NCBI GenBank assembly: GCA_017994815.1
Contig: JAGOJY010000002.1
Location: 136,001 to 197,375 of the forward strand
DNA length: 61,375 bases
DNA from: Acidobacteriota bacterium
GTDB taxonomy: Bacteria > Acidobacteriota > Polarisedimenticolia > J045
Reading direction: 5' to 3'
In this document: positions 9,119 to 19,867 of the stretch, piece by piece
How positions within the stretch are numbered: the first letter of the stretch is position 1
Layout of the letters: the number at the start of each line of letters is the position of its first letter
Program-made: the position numbers and the translations under genes
Notes under the pieces: generated by a model
Seen by the model: only the letters and a program-made list of their open reading frames with translations
Databases searched by the model: none
What the model was told of the DNA's origin: nothing

Positions 9119-10198
9119 TCAGAACTCCCCGCCGAGTTGCGAGCGGTAGAGCTGGTTCTCGAGCTGCTGGCTGTTTTCGAACCCCGAGATGGTGAAACGC
9201 CCGGTCACCGCCTCGCGTTCGCGCGGGAAGTCGGCGGGGAACGGCGGCGTCACGGCGCGCCGCAACGCCGCGGTCGTGGCCTCGTCGAGCGTCGGCACGG
9301 GCGAGGGCGCGACGACCTCGATCCCGTCGATCGGCCCGGCGCGGTGCAGCACGAAGCGCACGCGCACCTCGGCGTCGAGCGACGGCAGGCCGAGCATCGC
9401 CTGATCGCGCTCGAAGCGGCGCGTCCGGCCGTACAGCTCGCGCAGCCACGCGCGGTAGATCGCAAAGTAGAGCTTCGTCGAGTAGTCGCTCCAGTTGTAA
9501 TCGGAGCTCTCGAACGTCAGTTCGCCGAACATCGAACCGTTCATCCCGACGCCGAAGTCCCCCGTCCCGGGGCCCTGCCCGGTTCCGCGCCCCGGCCCGG
9601 GAACCACGCGCCGCGGCGGCGCGGGTCGCGCGTTCGCGGGGCGTCCGCCGCCGGCGGAGGGCTGGGGCAGCTGCGCGTTGTCGCCCGAGGCATCGGCCAG
9701 GTCGGGCGCGGGCGGCGGCGCCGGACGCTCGTCGTCCGCGGGCAGATCTTCGGGCGGCTGCGGCGCGTTGCCGCTCTTGTCCTCTCCCGCGTCGCCGCCG
9801 CCCGCGCGCGAGGGCGCGTGGATCGGGCCCTCCGGGCCCGGCGGGCGCGTCGGCGTCCCCTCCGTCTCGCCGCGCGAGTTCCAGCCGATCAGCGGCCGCT
9901 CGTCCGGCGCCGGCGGGACCGGGCGCGGCGGCTCGGGCGCGGCGCGGCGCGGCTCGGCCGCCGGCGGCGGGACCGGCTGCACCAACTCGGGGCGCACCGG
10001 CGCCGGATCGATGAACGTCAACTCGACGTCCGGGGGGATCGGTGCCGGCGCGCGCGCTTCGCCAATCAAGCCCGTGACGATCAGCGCCCCGTGCAGCGCC
10101 AGGGCCGCGGCCATCGCCGCGAGGCGCCGCGACTGCGCACGCCGGTCGCGCTGCCGCAGCACGCTCTCGAACGGCTGGTGGGGCGCGGCCGCGCTCAC
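9119..10198 (-). CDS. TonB-family C-terminal domain protein
   Basis: 359 residues. A cytoplasmic N terminus is followed by one membrane helix (about 26-46, LAAMAAALALHGALIVTGLI), then a long Pro/Ala/Gly-rich periplasmic spacer (about 50-215), and a TonB_C-like domain (about 245-350) with the sequence VRVRFVLHRAGPIDGIEVV and a closing PPFPADF segment. This is the layout of TonB or AgmX/TonB-like energy transducers. No exbB or exbD lies nearby, so the motor partner is unknown; it may act on an outer-membrane receptor or only as an envelope spanner. It sits four bases into the end of the serine hydrolase gene and just ahead of rsmD. Confidence 0.75.
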   Translation of the reverse strand: MSAAAPHQPFESVLRQRDRRAQSRRLAAMAAALALHGALIVTGLIGEARAPAPIPPDVELTFIDPAPVRPELVQPVPPPAAEPRRAAPEPPRPVPPAPDERPLIGWNSRGETEGTPTRPPGPEGPIHAPSRAGGGDAGEDKSGNAPQPPEDLPADDERPAPPPAPDLADASGDNAQLPQPSAGGGRPANARPAPPRRVVPGPGRGTGQGPGTGDFGVGMNGSMFGELTFESSDYNWSDYSTKLYFAIYRAWLRELYGRTRRFERDQAMLGLPSLDAEVRVRFVLHRAGPIDGIEVVAPSPVPTLDEATTAALRRAVTPPFPADFPREREAVTGRFTISGFENSQQLENQLYRSQLGGEF

Positions 10199-11355
10199 GG
10201 CGATTCACCGCGCAGGGTCCACGCGAGATCGTGGAACTCGCGCCGCCAGGTCTGCATCGGCGCCTCGACCCAGCGCGGGTGCACCCGGTTCGTCAGCAGC
10301 ACGGCGATCCAGGCCGGATCCGGCGAGAGCCACACCGAGGTCCCGGTGAAGCCCACGTGCCCGAACGACGCCGGCCCGAACGCCCCCGCCGGGGCCGTCG
10401 CCGCCGACCCGGATTGGAAGCCGAAGGTCCGCGCCTCGTCGTCCGACCGCGCGCCGACCGCACGCAACCGCGCCCGCGAATCCGCGCCGAGCAGTCCACC
10501 GGTGACGAGCGCCGAGGCGACGCGGAACACCGCCCGCGCGGTGCCGAACAACCCCGCGTTGCCGGAAGCGCCGCCGAGGAAAGCGCTGTTGTTGTCGTGG
10601 ACCGTGCCGCGCAGCGGCTCATCCGCGGGCGCGGGCGGCAGCCCGGCAAGTTGCGCCTCGCGCGCGCGGCCGCGCTCGGTCGGCGCCGTGCGGGAGCGCT
10701 GCCCGGACGCGAGCGGCGAGAAGCCGAGATCACCCTCGGCGATGCCGAGCGGAATCGCCACCTCGCGCCGCAGCAACTCGCGCAAGCCGAGCCCGGAGAG
10801 CCGCTCCAGCGCGACGCCGGCCGCGATCGCCGACAGGCAGGAGTACACGGCACGCGCGCCCGCCGGCGCCGCCGGCTCCAGCGCCGCGAGCGCGGCGACG
10901 GCATCGGCCGGGCGCGCCGCGATCCGGTACAGCGGCGCCCAGGCCGGCAACCCCGCGCGGTGGTGCATGAGGTCGTCCAGCGTCGGCGTTCGCCCGGCGT
11001 AGCCCTCGAGTTCCGGCAGCACGGTCGCGAGCGGTTGGTCCAGGTCGACGAGCCCCCGCTCGGACAGGCGCAGGGCGACGCTCGCGGTGCCGATGCCTTT
11101 CGTCACGCTGGCGAGATCGAACAGCGCGTCGTCGCGCGCCGGCTCGCGCGCCGGCTCGAGCGCGAGCATCCCGCCGCACCCGCACCACGCCGGCTCGCCC
11201 GCCGGCGGGCCGACCGCGTACGCGCCGCCGGGCCAGTGCCCGTCGCGCGCGTGACGCTCGACGAACTCCTGCAAGACTGCGTGGGCGCGCGGACCGGAAG
11301 GCATCGGTCCATCATCGTGCGGCCGCACCGGCGTCGCCAGCGCGCCCGCGGTCAT
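10195..11355 (-). CDS. Serine hydrolase, class C beta-lactamase / EstB family
   Basis: 386 residues with the penicillin-binding-protein-like fold. Motif 1 is S83-V-T-K86 (LASVTKGIG). The usual Tyr-x-Asn motif reads Y171-S-C173, with Cys in place of Asn. The third motif is HVG at about 333-335 (FGHVGFTGTSVWLSP). No signal peptide is evident, so it is probably cytoplasmic or needs another route out. Members of this family cleave esters, D-amino-acid amides or beta-lactams; the substrate cannot be read from the sequence. The ATG start overlaps the stop of the dehydrogenase gene (ATGA), linking it to the lipid A operon. An alternative start lies 17 codons later (MPSGP). Confidence 0.85.
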   Translation of the reverse strand: MTAGALATPVRPHDDGPMPSGPRAHAVLQEFVERHARDGHWPGGAYAVGPPAGEPAWCGCGGMLALEPAREPARDDALFDLASVTKGIGTASVALRLSERGLVDLDQPLATVLPELEGYAGRTPTLDDLMHHRAGLPAWAPLYRIAARPADAVAALAALEPAAPAGARAVYSCLSAIAAGVALERLSGLGLRELLRREVAIPLGIAEGDLGFSPLASGQRSRTAPTERGRAREAQLAGLPPAPADEPLRGTVHDNNSAFLGGASGNAGLFGTARAVFRVASALVTGGLLGADSRARLRAVGARSDDEARTFGFQSGSAATAPAGAFGPASFGHVGFTGTSVWLSPDPAWIAVLLTNRVHPRWVEAPMQTWRREFHDLAWTLRGESP

Positions 11356-12302
11356 TCCCGCGGGGCGCGCGCAGCGTCCACCGCGGCCCGGATCGTCAGC
11401 GCCAGGTCGAGCGCCGCGAGCCCGTCCTCGCCGCTGCACGGGACGCGCGTCCCGCCCGCCACGGCGGCGATGAACGCGGCCAGCTCGCGGCCGAGCGGTT
11501 CCTCGGCCGCGATGCCGACCGTCTCGGCCCGGATCTCCGGCGCGCCGGCCCCGAGCACGACGCGGTACGAGGTCAGTGTCCCCGCCGCCGTGTCGCAGGC
11601 GTGGTACGCGCCCTCCTCGAAGACCCGGATCCGCCGCACCTTGTCGTTGCTGATCCGGCTCGCCGTCAGGTTCGCCGCGGCCCCGTCCGCGAAGCGCAGC
11701 CGCACCGATGCGATGTCGATGGTGCGCGTCAGCGCTGCGGCGCCGCTGGCGTCGAGCAGCACCACTTGCTGCGGGCCGAGCAGCAGCCGGCACAGGTCGA
11801 GATCGTGGATCATCAGGTCCAGCACGACGTCCACGTCGAGGCTGCGCGGCACGAACGGCGCCAGGCGGTGGATCTCGAGGAACCGCGGCCGCGCCACACG
11901 CTCGCGCAGCGCCGCGACCGCCGGGTGGAACCGCTCGGTGTGGCCGACCATCAGCGGCACGCCGCGGCGCGTCGCCAGTTCGACCATGCGGCGCCCGGCC
12001 TCGCGATCCGGTGCGATCGGTTTTTCCACGAGCACCGCCACACCGGCCTCGAGCAGGGTCAGCGCCGGCTGCTCGTGCGCGATCGTCGGCGTCGCGACCG
12101 AGGCCAGGTCGACGGCGCGGGCCAGCGCCGACGCGTCGGCGAAGACCTCGCCGCCGTAGGCCCGCGCGATCTCGCCGGCCCGGACCGGGTCGCTGTCCAC
12201 GACCCCCGCGAGGCGCACTCCGGGTAGCGCGGAGTACAGTCGCGCGTGGTGCCGGCCGAGGTGGCCGACACCGACGACGCCGGCGCGCAACGTCGCGCTC
12301 AC
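11352..12302 (-). CDS. Gfo/Idh/MocA-family NAD(P)-dependent sugar oxidoreductase
   Basis: 316 residues. An N-terminal Rossmann domain begins VGVGHLGRHHARLYSALPGV (G-x-G-x-x-G); the family signature EKPIA follows at about residue 95, and a C-terminal alpha/beta substrate domain carries DLMIHDLDL. The GTG start overlaps the lpxA stop (GTGA), so it is part of the lpx operon. Dehydrogenases in this position include GnnA of Acidithiobacillus, which oxidises the 3-OH of UDP-GlcNAc so that GnnB can aminate it, giving amide-linked lipid A. No gnnB aminotransferase is present here, so the GnnA role is a hypothesis. Confidence 0.85.
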   Translation of the reverse strand: MSATLRAGVVGVGHLGRHHARLYSALPGVRLAGVVDSDPVRAGEIARAYGGEVFADASALARAVDLASVATPTIAHEQPALTLLEAGVAVLVEKPIAPDREAGRRMVELATRRGVPLMVGHTERFHPAVAALRERVARPRFLEIHRLAPFVPRSLDVDVVLDLMIHDLDLCRLLLGPQQVVLLDASGAAALTRTIDIASVRLRFADGAAANLTASRISNDKVRRIRVFEEGAYHACDTAAGTLTSYRVVLGAGAPEIRAETVGIAAEEPLGRELAAFIAAVAGGTRVPCSGEDGLAALDLALTIRAAVDAARAPRE

Positions 12303-13117
12303 GGCTCCTCCGCGGCATCGGCGCGACGCATCGGGATCACACCGCGCTTGGAGCTGCGGACGAACTCCAGCAGGACCTGCACCTCGGCCAGTCCGCCCCA
12401 GCGCGCCTCGATCTCCGCCAGCGCCTGCTCGCGCCCGAAAGACGGACGGAACAGCGTGCGCACCGCCTGGTCCAGCGTCAGGATCGTCTCCGACGAGAAG
12501 CCCTTGCGCTTCAGGCCGATCCGGTTCACGCCGTAGCACAGGGCGCGGTTGCCGACGCTCGTGCAGTACGGCAGCGCGTCGCGCGTGAGGATCGAGCCGC
12601 CGCCGATGAAGGCGTGCGGGCCGACACGGGAGAACTGGTGCACCGCAGAAAATGCGCCGACGGTCGCGTGGTCCGCGACCTCGACGTGCCCGGCCAGCGT
12701 TCCGGCGTTGACGAACAGGACATGGTTGCCGATTTGCCCGTCATGCCCGACGTGCGATTGCACCATGAAGTAGCAGTGGCTGCCGATGCGTGTGACCGCG
12801 CCGCCGTGCTCGCTGCCGCGGTGGATCGTGCAGCCTTCGCGGAAGACGTTGTCGTCGCCGATCTCGAGCCGCGTTGGCCCGCCCTGGTAGCGGAAATCCT
12901 GCGGCGGCAGGCCGATCGAGCAGTAGGGATAGAAGCGGTTGCGCGCGCCGATCGTGGTGTGGCCGTCGATCGAGACGTTCGGCCCGACCCACGTGCCCTC
13001 GCCGAGCGAGACATGCGGGCCGATCACGCTGAACGGCCCGATCGAGACCCCCGGCGCGAGCCGGGCGTCCGGGTGGACCGCGGCCCGCGCGTCCACTCCC
13101 TGCATCCAATCGTGCAT
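12299..13117 (-). CDS. lpxA: UDP-N-acetylglucosamine acyltransferase LpxA
   Basis: First enzyme of lipid A synthesis: transfers a 3-hydroxyacyl chain from ACP to UDP-GlcNAc. 272 residues. The left-handed beta-helix is shown by hexapeptide repeats from residue 10 to about 190, with the catalytic His in SHVGHDG and the conserved VGAFSAVHQFSRVGPH and FIGGGS segments; the C-terminal helical domain includes NRIGLKRKGFS. It lies 36 bases after fabZ and overlaps the dehydrogenase gene. ATG at 13117; a second Met is four codons in. lpxB is not next to it. Confidence 0.95.
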   Translation of the reverse strand: MHDWMQGVDARAAVHPDARLAPGVSIGPFSVIGPHVSLGEGTWVGPNVSIDGHTTIGARNRFYPYCSIGLPPQDFRYQGGPTRLEIGDDNVFREGCTIHRGSEHGGAVTRIGSHCYFMVQSHVGHDGQIGNHVLFVNAGTLAGHVEVADHATVGAFSAVHQFSRVGPHAFIGGGSILTRDALPYCTSVGNRALCYGVNRIGLKRKGFSSETILTLDQAVRTLFRPSFGREQALAEIEARWGGLAEVQVLLEFVRSSKRGVIPMRRADAAEEP

Positions 13118-13153
13118 GCGCAGCTCCAGCGCGGTGGGCCGGGCGCGGCCCGG

Positions 13154-13594
13154 CTACCGGTCGCCCATGATCGAGAAAATCGTCGCCTCGGCGGCGACAT
13201 CCCCGTCGACCGTGGCGACCCCGTGCATGCGTGCCGCGCGCGGGCGCAGCTGCAGTACGTCGAGCTGCAAGCGCAGCAGGTCGCCCGGGACCACGGTGCG
13301 CCGGAAGCGGCACTCGTCGATGCCGGTGAAGTAGATCACCTTGCTGCGCCGGTCCTCCAGTTCCGACAGGATCAACACCGCCGCCGTTTGGGCCAGGGCC
13401 TCGATGATCAGAACGCCCGGCATCACCGGCAGGCCCGGGAAGTGCCCCTGGAAGAACGGCTCGTTCCCCGAGACGCACTTCGTGGCCACGATCCGCTTCA
13501 GCCGGTCGTGCTCGACGATGCGGTCGATCAATAGGAACGGGTAACGGTGCGGCAGTACGTCCATGATCTGCCGCAGGTCCATCAAAGGCGTCAC
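13154..13594 (-). CDS. fabZ: 3-hydroxyacyl-[ACP] dehydratase FabZ
   Basis: Dehydrates 3-hydroxyacyl-ACP in fatty acid elongation and competes with LpxA for 3-hydroxymyristoyl-ACP. About 146 residues. Signature segments: LPHRYPFLLIDRI and the active-site region FFQGHFPGLPVMPGVLIIEAL, containing the catalytic His and Glu. Two starts are possible. GTG 13594 overlaps the lpxD stop (GTGA) and has GGGGAGGG three bases before it; ATG 13582 is four codons later but 15 bases from that site. I prefer the GTG because coupled overlaps are the rule in this operon. Confidence 0.93.
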   Translation of the reverse strand: MTPLMDLRQIMDVLPHRYPFLLIDRIVEHDRLKRIVATKCVSGNEPFFQGHFPGLPVMPGVLIIEALAQTAAVLILSELEDRRSKVIYFTGIDECRFRRTVVPGDLLRLQLDVLQLRPRAARMHGVATVDGDVAAEATIFSIMGDR

Positions 13595-14646
13595 ACGCCC
13601 TCCCCATCGCGACCGGGTCCGCCCCGGTCCTGTTTTCTCAACGCCCGCCACAGTTCCGGCAGTTTCCCCTGCAGGCTGACGATCCGCCGCCAGCGGGCGA
13701 TCGGCATCGCCGGGATTCCCGCGACGATCTCCCCCGGCCCGACATCGTGGAAGACCGCGGTCTTGGCCGCCACGACCGAGCCGTCGCCGACGCTCACGTG
13801 GTCGGCCAGCCCGGACTGCCCGCCCATGACGGTGTTGCGCCCCATCCGGCTGCTGCCCGCGAGCCCGGAGAGCGCGGCGATCATCGCGTCCTCGCCCAAC
13901 TCGCAGTTGTGCGCGACCTGCACCAGGTTGTCGATGCGGGACCGTGCCTTGAGGCGCGTCTCGCCGAAGCTCGCGCGGTCGACGGTCGCGTTGGCGCCGA
14001 TCTCGACCTCCTCCTCGAGCACGACGCGCCCGAGGTGCGGGATCCGCACCGCCCGGCCGCGCTCGTCGATCGCGTGTCCGAACCCCGGCGCGCCGACGAC
14101 GCACCCGGCCAGCAACAGGCAGCGCGGACCGATCGTGGTGCGCGGGTAGATCACCGCCCGCGGGTGGATGACCGTCTCCTCGCCGACCTCGACGTCGGCC
14201 AGCAGCACGGCTCCCGCGCCGACGACGACGCGATCGCCCAGCTGGCAACGCTCGCCGAGCACCGCGCCGGGGCCGACCGCGACGTCGCGGCCGAGAACGA
14301 CGCCGGCCGCGAGCACCGCCGTCGCGTGCACGCCCGCGGGGGGGGACGGCGCCGGGTGCAGCAGAGCGATGGCGCGGGCGAAGGCGGCCTTCGGCGCCGC
14401 GCTGGGCAGGACCGGTCGCCCGGCGAAACCGCCCTCGCTGCCCCGCGGGACGATCAGCGCGCCGGCCCGCGAGCATTGGGCCTCGGCCAGGCGTGCCGCG
14501 TCGTAGAGCGCGGAGAGCTGCTCCGGCCCGGCCTCGCCGAGCGCGCCGGCCGAGCGCACGACGAACTGCGGATCGCCGGTGTGCGGAAGGCCCAGCGCCG
14601 ACGCCAGCTCGCCCAGCTTCCAGGGCCGCGAGCCGGCCGGGATCAC
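13591..14646 (-). CDS. lpxD: UDP-3-O-acylglucosamine N-acyltransferase LpxD
   Basis: Third step of lipid A synthesis, N-acylation of UDP-3-O-acyl-glucosamine. 351 residues. An N-terminal uridine-binding domain (to about 100) is followed by a long run of hexapeptide repeats; the acyl-site region reads VQVAHNCELGEDAMIAALSG with the catalytic His, and NTVMGGQSGLADHVSVG follows. The GTG at 14646 overlaps the ompH stop (GTGA). ompH-lpxD-fabZ-lpxA is the standard order. Confidence 0.95.
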   Translation of the reverse strand: MIPAGSRPWKLGELASALGLPHTGDPQFVVRSAGALGEAGPEQLSALYDAARLAEAQCSRAGALIVPRGSEGGFAGRPVLPSAAPKAAFARAIALLHPAPSPPAGVHATAVLAAGVVLGRDVAVGPGAVLGERCQLGDRVVVGAGAVLLADVEVGEETVIHPRAVIYPRTTIGPRCLLLAGCVVGAPGFGHAIDERGRAVRIPHLGRVVLEEEVEIGANATVDRASFGETRLKARSRIDNLVQVAHNCELGEDAMIAALSGLAGSSRMGRNTVMGGQSGLADHVSVGDGSVVAAKTAVFHDVGPGEIVAGIPAMPIARWRRIVSLQGKLPELWRALRKQDRGGPGRDGEGV

Positions 14647-15230
14647 TTCTTGGGGGCCCCGGCGGCCGGCGGGTTGCCCTGCTGCGGCGCGGCCGCGGGG
14701 GCCGGCGGCGCGGCCGGCTTGGCCGCGTCGACCGTCTTGATCAGCTGCTCGGTCACGTCCACCGCCTGGCTGTAGTAGCCCACCACCTCGACCGGGAGGA
14801 TGAGGGTGAAGCCGTTCTGCTTGCCGAACGCCGCCACGGCCTCCAGCACCTGGCGCTGCCACGATTCCTGGGCCTGCTCGGCTTCCATCTGCAGTTCGCG
14901 CGTGGCCTGCTTTTCCATCCCCTCGAGCTCGATCTGCTTGCGATCGATCTTGAGCCCGAGTTCCTTGCGCTTGTCCTCGGACAGGCTGATCGCCGTGTTG
15001 GTGAACTCCTGCCGCAACTTCTCCAGCTCCTGCTGGACCTTCTCCAGGTCCTGGCGCTTGCGATCCTTCAGGCTGTTGAGCCGGGCCTGGATCCGGGCGC
15101 CTTCGGCCGTTTCCTGCGTGATGCGCTGCGCGTCGAAAACGCCGATCTTGGTTTCCTGCGCCCGGGCGGGCGCCGAGGCCAGCGCCAACAGTCCGGCCGC
15201 TGCGAGCGGAACGAGTCGGTACCAGTTCAT
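14643..15230 (-). CDS. OmpH/Skp-family periplasmic chaperone
   Basis: Periplasmic chaperone for outer-membrane proteins. 195 residues. Signal peptide at 1-24 (LVPLAAAGLLALASAPARA, then QE), then IGVFDAQRITQETAEG at the start of the mature domain, a long charged coiled coil (about 45-125) rich in Glu, Lys and Gln that would form the Skp tentacles, the strand region FTLILPVEVVGYYS, and an Ala/Pro tail ending in Lys-Lys. ATG 15230 has AGGAG nine bases upstream. It sits directly before lpxD, as in most Gram-negative genomes; bamA, which usually precedes it, is replaced by clpC. Confidence 0.9.
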   Translation of the reverse strand: MNWYRLVPLAAAGLLALASAPARAQETKIGVFDAQRITQETAEGARIQARLNSLKDRKRQDLEKVQQELEKLRQEFTNTAISLSEDKRKELGLKIDRKQIELEGMEKQATRELQMEAEQAQESWQRQVLEAVAAFGKQNGFTLILPVEVVGYYSQAVDVTEQLIKTVDAAKPAAPPAPAAAPQQGNPPAAGAPKK

Positions 15231-15310
15231 CGAGTGCGCTCCTCGGCGGCCGTCGGGAGAGTCCTGCCGGCCGCTCAACAAACGTCGCATTCTAGCCCGG
15301 ATTGTTCGGG

Positions 15311-15350
15311 GGGGTCTGGACAGGACCCCGCGCCGGGCGACCGCCCGGCG
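15311..15350. repeat. Two hairpins between clpC and ompH
   Basis: In the 155-bp gap 15231-15385, GGGGTC (15311-15316) pairs with GACCCC (15324-15329), and the near-perfect palindrome CGCCGGGCG (15331-15339) pairs with CGCCCGGCG (15342-15350). Neither is followed by a T-run in either direction. They may weaken readthrough from clpC or protect the ends of the mRNA. Nothing else is seen in this gap. Confidence 0.35.
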
Positions 15351-15385
15351 GTTGGGCAGGAAGCTGGACCCGCGCGGGGCGGGGG

Positions 15386-17835
<2,450 letters not shown>

Positions 17836-17839
<4 letters not shown>

Positions 17840-18585
17840 CGGTTCACCACGACCACCTTCCCGTCCGTCGACGGGGCGTCGGGTTGTTCGCCGCTCCTGG
17901 TGAGGTGCAGCTGGCCGCCCTGCAGCCGGGCTTGCAGGCTGCAGCGCTGCGCGAGCCGCGTCGAGTGCGTCGCCACGACCAGGGCGAAGCGCAACGACGC
18001 GTGGAGTTCGAACAAGAGGTCCAGCACGCGGTCCCCGGTCGTCGGGTCGAGGTTGCCCGTCGGCTCGTCGGCGAGGACGATCGACGGCTCGGAAAACAGC
18101 GCGCGCGCCACGGCCACGCGCTGCTGCTCGCCCCCCGACAGTTCGTCGGGGTAATGGTGGGCCCGCCCGGCCAGGCCGAGCCGCTCGAGCAGCGACCTGG
18201 CGCGCCGGAGCGACTCGCGGCGCGCCGCGCCGGCGATGTGTCCGGCGAGGGCGATGTTCTCCTCGGCCGTGAACTCGCGCAGCAAGCCATGGAATTGAAA
18301 GATGAAGCCAACTTCGCGGCGGCGCCAGCGCGCCCGGGCCGCGGGATCGGGCGGCAGCGGCTGTCCCTTGTGCAGCAGGACGCCCGAGTCCGGCCGGTCC
18401 AACCCGCCCAACAGGTTGAGCAGCGTGGTCTTGCCGGTCCCGGACTCGCCCTGGACCGCGACGGCGTCGCCCGGCATCAGCATTAAATTGACGTCCTGCA
18501 GCACGTGCACCACGTCGGTCCCGCCGCGGCGCGCGCGGTAGGCCTTGACCAGCCTTCTCGCCTCGAGCAGCGTGGACTCACTCAT
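17836..18585 (-). CDS. lolD: Lipoprotein-releasing ABC transporter ATP-binding protein LolD
   Basis: ATPase of the Lol system that releases lipoproteins from the inner membrane. 249 residues. Walker A GESGTGKTT, Q-loop IFQFHGLL, signature LSGGEQQRVAVARAL, Walker B IVLADEPTGNLD, H-loop ATHS. This motif set fits the MacB/LolD/FtsE subclass. I start it at ATG 18585 (MSESTLLEARR), which overlaps the end of the permease gene by 8 bases; 23 in-frame codons upstream are only shadow of that gene. Partner of the permease immediately upstream. Confidence 0.93.
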
Positions 18586-19867
18586 GGCGCAGGGCCTCCA
18601 CGGGGTCGAGCCGCGCCGCGCGACGGGCCGGGTAGATCGTCGCGAGCAGCGCAACCAGCACGGCCACGAGGACCACCAGCGCCAGGTCTCCGGGCTGCAC
18701 CGCGAACGGCAGATGGTCCAGGTAATACACCTCAGGATCGAGTTTTATCACCTGATAGCGGTCGAAGCACACCGACAGCCCGACCCCGATCAGCGCCCCG
18801 AGCAGCGTCCCGAGCAGGCCCATCGACAGGCCCTGGAAGATGAAGATGCGCTGGATCCCGGCCGGGCTCGCGCCCATCGCCGCGAGGACGCCGATCTCCC
18901 GCACCTTCTGGGTCACGGTCAAGACCAGCGTGCTGACCACCCCCAGCGCCGCCACCAGCACGATCAGGCCGATGGCGCAGAACATCAGCAGCTTCTCCAG
19001 CCGCAGCGCCGAGAAGAACGGCTTGTTGCGCCGCAGGATGTCGTCCACCGCGAAGCGCGGGGCGACCGCGCGCGCGACGCGATCCTCGGTCGCGGCGAGC
19101 TGCCGGACGTCGGTCACCCGGGCAGCGACCCAGTGCGCCCCGCCGGGGGCGTCGAACAGGTCGCGGGCCGTGTCCAGCGCCACGAACGACCACTGCGCGT
19201 CGTACTCGTGGAACCCCGTCGAGAACACACCCACCACGTCGAAGGTCGGTTGACGGACCGAGGCGCCCCAGGGCGAGAGCCGCGGCCGCGGCACGAGCAG
19301 GCGGACCGTGTCGCCGGGCACCACGCCGAGCCGCCGGGCCAGTTCGTTGCCCAGCACGATGCCGGGGCGGCCGCTCGGGCCGCGACCCGCGAGGTCCGAC
19401 AGCGAGCCTTCGATCATGCTCTTGTCGATCGACGTGACGCGCGACTCGCGCTCTGGCTCGATGCCGCTCACCGCGGTCCACTGGATCAGGTTCGCGCCGC
19501 TGACCAGCCCGCCGTAGCCGTGGACCACCGGCTCGGCCGCCGCGACGCCGGGGATCGCAAGCAGCTGGCGCTCCAGCGCCGCGGGATCGTCGATGACCGG
19601 GCGCCCCTCCGTCGGGAAAATCAAGAGGTGCGCGTTGGCGCCGAGCACGCGCGAGATCACGTCGTCCTGGAACCCGGTCATCAGCGCCAGCGCGATCACC
19701 AACGAGGCCACGCCGACCATGAAGCTCGTCGCGGAGAGCAGGCTGATCAACGACAGCATGCCCTGGCCCCGGGCGCGCACGAAACGCCGCGCGATGAACC
19801 CCGCGTAGCGCTCGCGCCGGTTCGCGGGAGAGACCGGGACCTCGGCCGTGGACCCGAGACCGCTCAC
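18578..19867 (-). CDS. lolC: Lipoprotein-releasing ABC transporter permease LolC/LolE
   Basis: 429 residues with the LolC/E layout: one N-terminal membrane helix (SFMVGVASLVIALALMTGF) following ISLLSATS, a large periplasmic MacB_PCD domain (about 65-270), then three C-terminal helices (FCAIGLIVLVAALGVVS, SMGLLGTLLGALIGVGLSV, DLALVVLVAVLVALLATIY) and the closing ARRAARLDPVEALRHE. The GTG at 19867 overlaps the stop of the coiled-coil gene (GTGA). Only one permease gene is present, so the transporter may be a homodimer of this subunit, or a second one lies elsewhere. Confidence 0.9.
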   Translation of the reverse strand: MSGLGSTAEVPVSPANRRERYAGFIARRFVRARGQGMLSLISLLSATSFMVGVASLVIALALMTGFQDDVISRVLGANAHLLIFPTEGRPVIDDPAALERQLLAIPGVAAAEPVVHGYGGLVSGANLIQWTAVSGIEPERESRVTSIDKSMIEGSLSDLAGRGPSGRPGIVLGNELARRLGVVPGDTVRLLVPRPRLSPWGASVRQPTFDVVGVFSTGFHEYDAQWSFVALDTARDLFDAPGGAHWVAARVTDVRQLAATEDRVARAVAPRFAVDDILRRNKPFFSALRLEKLLMFCAIGLIVLVAALGVVSTLVLTVTQKVREIGVLAAMGASPAGIQRIFIFQGLSMGLLGTLLGALIGVGLSVCFDRYQVIKLDPEVYYLDHLPFAVQPGDLALVVLVAVLVALLATIYPARRAARLDPVEALRHE

